Shown one piece after another: positions 1 to 4,260 of a DNA stretch of 5,133 nucleotides (the stretch's first letter is position 1; every line of letters begins with the position of its first letter). Source of the DNA: JBCDBY01 sp039182715 (GTDB taxonomy: Bacteria; Planctomycetota; PLA2). The position numbers and the translations under genes were made by a program. Location of the stretch: positions 1 through 5,133 of the forward strand of contig JBCDBY010000314.1 in NCBI GenBank assembly GCA_039182715.1, read 5' to 3'. The notes beneath the pieces are model-generated. The model had not been told where the DNA came from. It made no database searches and was given only the letters and a program-made list of their open reading frames with translations.

Positions 1-735
1 CATGCCGGGGAAGAGCTCGCCGACATGGGCGTGGATGATGGAGCCGAGCAGCGTGAAGTCGTGGCCGTCTCCCTTGGTCGGCAGCTGGATCACGCGCGGC
101 AGCGAACGCGGCACCTGCAGCACGGCGATGCCGCTCTGGCGGTCGTAGGCGTCGTCGCCGCTCAGGCGAACGATGTAGGAAAGTCCCTTGTTCAGCACCT
201 GCGGGAACGGGTGCGACGGGTCGAGACCGATCGGCGTGATGACCGGCTGCACCTCGTGGACGAAATAGCGCTTCACCCAGCGGGAGATGGTCGGGCCCCA
301 GTCGCGGCGTCGCAGCACGCGGATCTTCTCCTCCGTCAGCGCGGGGACGAGGTCTTCCCGCCAGGTGCGGTACTGCTCCTCGACCAGTTCGTGGACCGCC
401 TGGCTGACGGCGCCGAAGGTCTCGAGCGCCGTGCGCCCATCGAAGGTGCGCTGCGAGGTGCCGTAGGAGATCTGCTGCTTGAGGCCGGAGACGCGGATCT
501 CGAAGAACTCGTCGAGATTGGTCGTGCAGATGGTCAGGAAGCGCAGTCGCTCCAGCAGGGGGACGGTCGCGTCCTGGGCCTGCTCCAGCACCCGCCGGTT
601 GAAGGCGAGGAGGCTGAGCTCCCGGTTGATGTAGTTGTCGGGATCGCGGAGCACGCCGTCGACCGGCGCGGCGGGAGCGGGCGGCTTCGCGCGCTTGCGG
701 GTGCGCTTCTTCTTGGTGGTCTTGGGGTTCTTCAC
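1..735 (-). CDS. ppk1: Polyphosphate kinase 1, N-terminal part (truncated by window edge)
   Basis: PPK1 reversibly transfers the ATP gamma-phosphate to growing inorganic polyphosphate chains. It supports phosphate storage and stress responses and is usually membrane-associated. The reverse-strand translation gives 245 residues. A basic, Lys/Arg/Pro-rich N-terminal tail (about 1-30) is followed by the PPK1 N-terminal domain, with INRELSLLAFNRRVL at 36-50, TTNLDEFFEIR at 71-81, and later PVITPIGLDPSHPFP. Asn73 aligns with E. coli PPK Asn45, which is implicated in ATP binding. The phospho-histidine and catalytic core lie beyond the left edge, so about one third of a usual ~700-residue protein is seen. 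The GTG at 735 is the only ordinary start between the in-frame TAG at 766-768 and the conserved domain, apart from a GTG at residue 28. No Shine-Dalgarno is evident. The gene is divergent from the DUF389 gene. Family assignment is very secure; the start is less so. Confidence 0.95.
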   Translation of the reverse strand, partial: MKNPKTTKKKRTRKRAKPPAPAAPVDGVLRDPDNYINRELSLLAFNRRVLEQAQDATVPLLERLRFLTICTTNLDEFFEIRVSGLKQQISYGTSQRTFDGRTALETFGAVSQAVHELVEEQYRTWREDLVPALTEEKIRVLRRRDWGPTISRWVKRYFVHEVQPVITPIGLDPSHPFPQVLNKGLSYIVRLSGDDAYDRQSGIAVLQVPRSLPRVIQLPTKGDGHDFTLLGSIIHAHVGELFPGM

Positions 736-747
736 GAGCTGGCGCGG

Positions 748-753
748 ATTGTA
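748..753 (-). promoter_or_regulatory. Possible -10 element for ppk1
   Basis: The minus strand reads TACAAT here, five of six matches to the sigma-70 -10 consensus, 12 bases upstream of the ppk1 GTG. Transcription would then start only about 5 bases before the GTG. That would explain the missing Shine-Dalgarno if the message is nearly leaderless. No convincing -35 hexamer sits at the right distance, so this is only a candidate. Confidence 0.22.
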
Positions 754-778
754 GGAGGATTCGCGCTAGGATGCGCGC

Positions 779-1762
779 GTGTTGAGGGCGGTGTCGGTCA
801 CGGTTCCGGTTTCGGAACGGGAAGCTCTTCGTTCGCTGTTGGCGGAACACGACGTTCTGGGCAACTGGCAGCAGGAGGTCAAGGGCGAGCGGATGCTCGT
901 GCAGCTGCTCGTGCGCACGCCCGATGCGGAACCGCTTCTCGATCTGCTGGAGCAGCGCTTCGGTCGGGACGAGGCCTTCCGCGCCGTGCTCTTCCGGGTC
1001 CACGCGACCATTCCCGCGATCCCGGAGCCCGAGAAGGACGAGGAGCCGGACAAGCCGCCGCCCGGCCGCGTGGCGCGTGCGGAGATCCAGAACGAGCTCG
1101 CCGCCGGCATCGACGTCGGACCGGTCTTTCTCGCCACCGTGATCCTGAGCGCGATCATCGCGTCGATCGGGCTCATGCGGGACAACGTCGCCGTCATCAT
1201 CGGCGCGATGGTGGTCGCGCCGCTGCTGACGCCCAATATGGCGCTCGCCTTTGCGGTGACCGTGGGCGACCTGACGTTCGCGCGCAAGGCGCTGCGGACG
1301 ATGGTCGTCGGCGTCTCCGTCGGGCTCGCCTTTGCATTGTTGGTCGGCTGGCTCTTCCCCTTCGAGATCGGCACCGAGATCCGCAGCCGCACCGAGCCGG
1401 CGCCCGTCGACATGCTCCTGGCGCTCGCCTCGGGCGCCGCCGGGGCGCTCGCCTTCACCAGCGGTGTTTCCGCGTCGCTGGTGGGCGTCATGGTGGCGGT
1501 CGCGCTGCTCCCGCCGCTCATCGTCATCGGGCTGATGGTCGCGATCGGCTCGTGGCACGACGCCGCCGGCGCGACCCTGCTGCTCGCCATCAACACCATC
1601 TGCGTGATCCTGGCGGGCGTGTCGACCTTCGCCTGGCGCGGTGTCCGGCCACGGACCTGGTGGGAGAAGGAGAAGGCGCGCAAGTACACGCGCCGCATGC
1701 TCTCGATCTGCATCGCCATGGCGGTCGCCCTGCTCGCGCTCGTCGGGCTGGCCGACTGGTAG
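779..1762 (+). CDS. DUF389 / TIGR00341-family membrane protein
   Basis: This is a complete 327-residue protein of unknown biochemical function. Residues 1-78 form a soluble N-terminal domain, as is typical of the family. An acidic and proline-rich linker follows (about 79-96). Then come about six or seven hydrophobic segments (near 114-132, 136-160, 172-193, 211-228, 231-257, 262-284 and 305-324). The two DUF389 signatures are clear: VIIGAMVVAPLLTP (139-152) and SASLVGVMVAVALLPPL (231-247). It is expected in the cytoplasmic membrane; a transport or channel-like role is sometimes supposed but not shown here. The GTG start gives the natural N-terminus MLRAVSVTVP. A short AGG (768-770) lies 8 bases upstream, while a better AGGAGG (753-758) is too far away. 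The ATG at 771 is out of frame and stops after four codons. The start lies 43 bp from the divergent ppk1 start, so any promoter must be very compact or lie inside ppk1. Confidence 0.9.
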   Translation: MLRAVSVTVPVSEREALRSLLAEHDVLGNWQQEVKGERMLVQLLVRTPDAEPLLDLLEQRFGRDEAFRAVLFRVHATIPAIPEPEKDEEPDKPPPGRVARAEIQNELAAGIDVGPVFLATVILSAIIASIGLMRDNVAVIIGAMVVAPLLTPNMALAFAVTVGDLTFARKALRTMVVGVSVGLAFALLVGWLFPFEIGTEIRSRTEPAPVDMLLALASGAAGALAFTSGVSASLVGVMVAVALLPPLIVIGLMVAIGSWHDAAGATLLLAINTICVILAGVSTFAWRGVRPRTWWEKEKARKYTRRMLSICIAMAVALLALVGLADW

Positions 1763-1779
1763 CGATAAGCAAGACTGAT

Positions 1780-1799
1780 CGATTGGCGTAGGCCAATCG
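1780..1799 (+). terminator. Hairpin downstream of the DUF389 gene
   Basis: A perfect 8-bp inverted repeat (CGATTGGC and GCCAATCG) with a 4-base GTAG loop begins 17 bases after the DUF389 stop. The position suits transcription termination or 3'-end protection. The following sequence (TCTGGCCTTCG) is not a true T-tract, so it would be a poor intrinsic terminator. It could also be an operator-like palindrome upstream of the small membrane-protein pair. Confidence 0.4.
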
Positions 1800-1831
1800 T
1801 CTGGCCTTCGCGACGGACCGCGGGAGGCTGC

Positions 1832-1856
1832 ATGCATCGGAGGAAAGTCGATGCAT
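1832..1856 (+). promoter_or_regulatory. Hairpin presenting the Shine-Dalgarno in its loop and the start codon in its stem
   Basis: ATGCATC (1832-1838) and GATGCAT (1850-1856) are perfect 7-bp complements around an 11-base loop. The loop holds GGAGG (1839-1843), a strong Shine-Dalgarno. The ATG of the downstream gene (1851-1853) lies within the right arm. In the mRNA the ribosome-binding site would be exposed while the AUG is base-paired, which could tune initiation. The geometry is read directly from the sequence; the regulatory role is inferred. Confidence 0.4.
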
Positions 1857-2132
1857 TCCAACGTCGTTCATGGTCCGGTCGCCGTGCTGGTCCCGCCGAT
1901 CGGGGCGGGCTTGGCCGTCGGCCTCGCGGTTCACCTCGCGTTCCACGCCCTGCCCGTGGCGGCGTTCTCCGCGGCATCGCCGCTGCTCCTGCTGCTGCTC
2001 GCGCTCGTCGTTCTCGCGCCTGCACTCTTCGTCCGCGGCCCCTGGCCGAGGTCGGCTGCGTTCGTCGCGGCCTACACCACGGCCCTGCTCGCGCAGGGCG
2101 TACCGGCGTGGCTGCCGCTGGGAGGTGCGTGA
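1851..2132 (+). CDS. Small hydrophobic membrane protein, unknown function (first of a coupled pair)
   Basis: I do not recognise this 93-residue protein. The start is well supported: GGAGG at 1839-1843 lies 7 bases before the ATG. It is strongly hydrophobic, with likely membrane segments at about 10-34 and 44-61 and a weaker third at about 68-83. The first segment contains a Pro-Pro pair (15-16) and two histidines (28 and 32). The short loop near 62-67 (RGPWPR) is basic. There is no clear cleavage site, so an integral cytoplasmic-membrane protein is the simplest reading. Its stop codon overlaps the next start (TGATG), which implies co-translation and probably a shared function. It lies 88 bp after the DUF389 gene on the same strand, separated by a hairpin, so it may or may not share that transcript. 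The clean signals and the coupled partner argue that it is real despite its size. Confidence 0.75.
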   Translation: MHSNVVHGPVAVLVPPIGAGLAVGLAVHLAFHALPVAAFSAASPLLLLLLALVVLAPALFVRGPWPRSAAFVAAYTTALLAQGVPAWLPLGGA

Positions 2133-2134
2133 TG
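2121..2134 (+). promoter_or_regulatory. Shine-Dalgarno and TGATG translational coupling site
   Basis: GGAGG (2121-2125) sits 6 bases before the ATG at 2132, inside the last codons of the upstream small gene. The upstream TGA (2130-2132) and downstream ATG (2132-2134) share one A. This classic arrangement lets a terminating ribosome re-initiate, and it fixes the start of the second gene. Confidence 0.8.
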
Positions 2135-2461
2135 GAGGTCGCTTGGCGCGATCGGGACCGCGAGCCCTTCGATGGGGTTGCCCTGGTCGCGGCCGTGGTC
2201 GCGGGAGCACTGCTCTGCGTGATCTCCATGGCGATCCAGTTCGCACTGATCGCGATGCTCGCGTCGGGGCAGGGCCTGGAGGCCTTCCTGAACAGCCTCG
2301 CGTGGGGCGCGCTGGCGACCTGTGTGGTGAACCTGGTCGTGTCCCTGTTCGCCTCGAAACCGACGCGCGCCTGGCACTGGTTCTGGCGCGGCTATGGTGC
2401 GACGGCGCTTCTCGCCGCCTCGCTCTGGGTGATCACGTTCCTCGCCGAAGTTCGATGGTAG
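2132..2461 (+). CDS. Small three-segment membrane protein, unknown function (second of a coupled pair)
   Basis: I do not recognise this 109-residue protein. It begins with a charged cytoplasm-like head (1-14, rich in Arg, Asp and Glu). Hydrophobic segments follow at about 16-44, 56-74 and 87-105. The loop between the second and third contains KPTRAWHWFWRGYG (76-89), an unusually aromatic, basic stretch of the kind found at a membrane interface. The start at 2132 is set by the GGAGG and by the one-base overlap with the preceding stop. A much longer in-frame reading from 1832 is possible, but its upstream part is Arg/Pro/Ala-rich out-of-frame translation of the 93-residue gene. The two small proteins are probably made together and may form a complex. 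The gene converges with the FAS1-SOUL gene, with 77 bp between the stop codons. Confidence 0.8.
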   Translation: MEVAWRDRDREPFDGVALVAAVVAGALLCVISMAIQFALIAMLASGQGLEAFLNSLAWGALATCVVNLVVSLFASKPTRAWHWFWRGYGATALLAASLWVITFLAEVRW

Positions 2462-2472
2462 AGACGACGGAG

Positions 2473-2509
2473 GTTCGGCTCGAGCGCAGTCCCAGGACAG
2501 CGACCGAAC
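2473..2509. terminator. Weak dyad between convergent genes
   Basis: GTTCGG (2473-2478) and CCGAAC (2504-2509) are 6-bp complements separated by 25 bases, in the 77-bp gap where the small membrane-protein pair and the FAS1-SOUL gene converge. The position suits a shared terminator. The stem is short and no T-tract follows on either strand, so this is marginal. Nothing else notable is seen in this gap. Confidence 0.2.
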
Positions 2510-2538
2510 GCCAGGGGCCAAACGACAAACGTGGACCG

Positions 2539-3426
2539 TCAGACCTCCGACGTGACCGGCTCGATCTCCAGCACGACTTCCCAGTACTGGTTCCAGGGAA
2601 AGATGAACGGGTCGTTGAAGCCGAGCAGCTGCAGGCTGCCCTCGACCTCGCGCCAGCCGCGGCGCCCCTTGAGGTCCGCGCGGATCTTCGCGAGGGCCTT
2701 TTCCATCTTCTTGTCGGAGCGGGTGCCCCGCATGCCGACGCTGATGGCGAAGCGCGGCTCGACGTTGCGGATGGCGACGCGTCCGTCGGCGCCCGCCTCG
2801 CCCTGCTCGGGGAAGCGGTAGAGGAACGACATGGAGCGGGTCTTCAGGTTCTCGTCCATCGACATCTCGACGGGCGCGGTCATCTCGATCTTTTTGCGCT
2901 GGATGTGACGGAAGAGCGTGCCGAAGTTGCCCTTCTCGTCGATCGCGAGGCGGTAGACCGGATAGAACTTCAGCCGCGGCTCCTCGATCGGGCCGGGTCG
3001 CGGCCAGCCGTCCGGCAGCGGCGCATCGACGCGCATGCGGAAAGACTTACCGGCCTGCACGCGCGTACCCTTGGTGAGCTTGGCGGGCACGAATGCGCGA
3101 GACACCGGTAAGATCAGCCCGTTGGAGCAGATCCGCACCTTGCCCTTGCTCCGCGCCTTCTTCACCTCGTCCCAGGAGATCGTCTCCCCATGCAGCGTGA
3201 CCTCGTGTTTGCGGTCGATGATGTGGTTGCCGAGCAGCCCCATGAGCTCCGCCTTGGAAAGCTCGAGTCCGGCGAGATCCTTCTCCGGGGGCGCGAGCAG
3301 CGCGAAGGAGCCGGGGGTCGCGAGCGCGGGCTCGAGACCGGCCTCGCGGACGAGTTTCTGCAGGACCGGGAAATCTTCCAGCTGCGTGACGATGGTGCTG
3401 GCGAGAAGAAGAGCGGCGGTGGTCAT
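2539..3426 (-). CDS. Secreted-looking FAS1-like plus SOUL haem-binding-family protein
   Basis: This 295-residue protein has two recognisable parts. Residues about 11-115 resemble a degenerate fasciclin (FAS1) domain: FALLAPPEKDL (41-51) matches the usual 'FTVFAPTDEAF' region, LMGLLGNHIIDRK (61-73) the 'LLLNHVVPGK' region, and SNGLILPVSRAFVP (101-114) the closing strand. Residues about 151-290 look like a SOUL/HBP domain: FGTLFRHIQRKKIEMTAPVEM (158-178 overall, quoted as FGTLFRHIQ and IEMTAPVEM) and FNDPFIFPWNQYWEVVL (270-286). SOUL proteins bind haem or related tetrapyrroles in characterised members; whether this one does is unknown. MTTAALLLAS could be a short signal peptide, but it lacks the usual positive charge. 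The ATG at 3426 is chosen because the longer in-frame reading (to 4254) is antisense to the hydrolase. No Shine-Dalgarno is obvious. It is head to head with the hydrolase. Confidence 0.83.
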   Translation of the reverse strand: MTTAALLLASTIVTQLEDFPVLQKLVREAGLEPALATPGSFALLAPPEKDLAGLELSKAELMGLLGNHIIDRKHEVTLHGETISWDEVKKARSKGKVRICSNGLILPVSRAFVPAKLTKGTRVQAGKSFRMRVDAPLPDGWPRPGPIEEPRLKFYPVYRLAIDEKGNFGTLFRHIQRKKIEMTAPVEMSMDENLKTRSMSFLYRFPEQGEAGADGRVAIRNVEPRFAISVGMRGTRSDKKMEKALAKIRADLKGRRGWREVEGSLQLLGFNDPFIFPWNQYWEVVLEIEPVTSEV

Positions 3427-3462
3427 CGGAAGGGATTTCGCGGCCGTCCGTTTCTCGGATTC

Positions 3463-4104
3463 GTGGCCGGTCTCTCGCTGCTGCTCGGTGGCTGGGTCTG
3501 GTTCGCGCTGCCGCCGCCGGTTTCCGGCGCCGATGAGGTCGTCCTGCTGCATGGGCTCGGACGGAGCGCATCGACGATGCGCATCCTCGAATGGCGATTG
3601 CGGACGGCGGGATTCCGCGTGCTCAACATCGACTACGACTCGCTGCAGGAGGACTTCGACGAGGTCGTGGGCAAGGTCGCGCGCCGGGTCGACGAGCTCG
3701 CCAGCCCGGTCGCCCGGCGCCACTACGTCGGCCATTCGCTCGGCGGCCTCGTGGCGCGCGCCGTGATCGACAAGCGGCCCCCGATGTATCTCGGACGCGT
3801 GGTGATGATGGGCACGCCGAACGACGGCAGTCCGGTCGCGGACATGCTGCGCGAGAAAGGGCTCGCGTGGGTGCTGGGCCGCAGCGGCCAACAGATCGGC
3901 GTGGCCCTCGACCTTCCGCCGCCGGACTACGAGGTGGGCGTGCTGGCTGGCGAGGAGGACCCCCTGGTCCCGCCGGAGCGCACCCGACTCCCCGGCATGA
4001 CCGACTTCATGCTCGTCCCCGGCGGCCACGTCCGCATGCGCTACGACGCGACGTCGGCCGAGCAGGTGATCCACTTCCTGCGGACCGGGCGGTTCAAGCG
4101 CTGA
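3463..4104 (+). CDS. Alpha/beta hydrolase (lipase/esterase-like), membrane-anchored or exported
   Basis: This is a serine hydrolase of the alpha/beta fold, related to bacterial lipase- and PGAP1-like proteins that act on esters; the substrate is unknown. Read from GTG 3463 it has 213 residues. A hydrophobic N-terminus (2-16) is followed by the oxyanion strand and loop VVLLHGLGRS (26-35), the nucleophile motif GHSLGG with Ser92, MMGTPNDGS (115-123), a likely acid at Asp166 (GEEDPLVPPE) and a likely His189 (PGGHVRM). The C-terminal stretch ERTRLPGMTDF and the ending FLRTGRF are typical of this family. The start is uncertain. GTG 3463 has no Shine-Dalgarno and begins inside the hydrophobic segment, while the bases just upstream encode RKGFRGRPF, which would make a good positive signal-anchor head. 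The only ordinary in-frame starts further up (3190, 3205 and 3223) would overlap the FAS1-SOUL gene. Confidence 0.85.
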   Translation: MAGLSLLLGGWVWFALPPPVSGADEVVLLHGLGRSASTMRILEWRLRTAGFRVLNIDYDSLQEDFDEVVGKVARRVDELASPVARRHYVGHSLGGLVARAVIDKRPPMYLGRVVMMGTPNDGSPVADMLREKGLAWVLGRSGQQIGVALDLPPPDYEVGVLAGEEDPLVPPERTRLPGMTDFMLVPGGHVRMRYDATSAEQVIHFLRTGRFKR

Positions 4105-4113
4105 GGACGGCTG

Positions 4114-4148
4114 GACGTTTGACGTTTGACGTTTGACGTTTGACGTTT
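4114..4148. repeat. Five perfect tandem heptamers GACGTTT
   Basis: The 7-bp unit GACGTTT occurs five times without interruption or mismatch, starting 9 bases after the hydrolase stop codon. Each unit contains the palindrome ACGT. The array is visibly more AT-rich than its surroundings. It is the left arm of an inverted pair with the array at 4225-4259. Confidence 0.97.
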
Positions 4149-4224
4149 CGCGGTGGGAAGTCGGCTGCCGCTCCGGAGCCGCACGGCTTCGTCCCGTCGA
4201 CGTCCGCGAGGCCTTTCGAGCGAA

Positions 4225-4259
4225 GAACGTCCAACGTCCTACGTCACACGTCAAACGTC
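4225..4259. repeat. Five degenerate heptamers in inverted orientation
   Basis: Read on the minus strand, five consecutive 7-bp units are GACGTTT, GACGTGT, GACGTAG, GACGTTG and GACGTTC. The core GACGT is invariant and only the last two bases vary. The array ends one base before the kbl stop codon (4261). The invariant core alongside variable flanking bases may mean the core is constrained, or that this arm is older than the perfect left arm. Confidence 0.9.
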
Positions 4260-4260
4260 G

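Larger units (their letters stand above)
4114..4259. other. Large imperfect inverted repeat built of heptamer arrays, between convergent genes
   Basis: The left array and the reverse complement of the right array match at 30 of 35 positions, with 76 bp between them (4149-4224). That spacer contains GACGTC (4199-4204) and a small CGGCT/AGCCG dyad (4163-4181 region). In RNA the arms could form a long stem on either strand, so a shared bidirectional terminator for the hydrolase and kbl transcripts is plausible. There is no clear T-tract, and a DNA-binding array or a dispersed intergenic repeat is equally possible. Confidence 0.6.

Noticed and set aside
25..1791. A 588-residue plus-strand open frame spanning the left third of the window
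   Set aside because: It is antisense to ppk1 in its first part and out of frame with the DUF389 gene in its second. The translation is Arg/Ala/Gly-rich with no domain, as expected of shadows in GC-rich DNA.
1832..2131. Extending the 109-residue membrane protein upstream to an ATG at 1832
   Set aside because: The extension is Arg/Pro/Ala-rich out-of-frame translation of the 93-residue gene. The start at 2132 has its own GGAGG and stop-start overlap.
766..2229. A 487-residue minus-strand open frame antisense to the DUF389 gene
   Set aside because: Its low-complexity Ser/Arg/Ala/Thr composition, lack of recognisable motifs and complete overlap with well-supported plus-strand genes mark it as a shadow.
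1590..2246. A 218-residue Arg-rich minus-strand open frame
   Set aside because: It is antisense to the end of the DUF389 gene and to the small membrane-protein pair, with no domain signal.
3190..3462. Extending the hydrolase upstream to an ATG at 3190 (304 residues)
   Set aside because: The added residues are antisense to the FAS1-like coding region, charged and without domain character. Only the short RKGFRGRPF stretch next to the membrane segment looks potentially meaningful.
3427..4254. Extending the FAS1-SOUL protein to an ATG at 4254 (571 residues)
   Set aside because: The extra sequence is antisense to the hydrolase and includes the heptamer repeats translated as peptide. FAS1-like similarity begins only just after the ATG at 3426.
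4114..4259. A CRISPR-like array
   Set aside because: The units are 7 bp with no spacers, and the two arrays are inverted relative to each other. This is a tandem and inverted repeat, not repeat-spacer structure.
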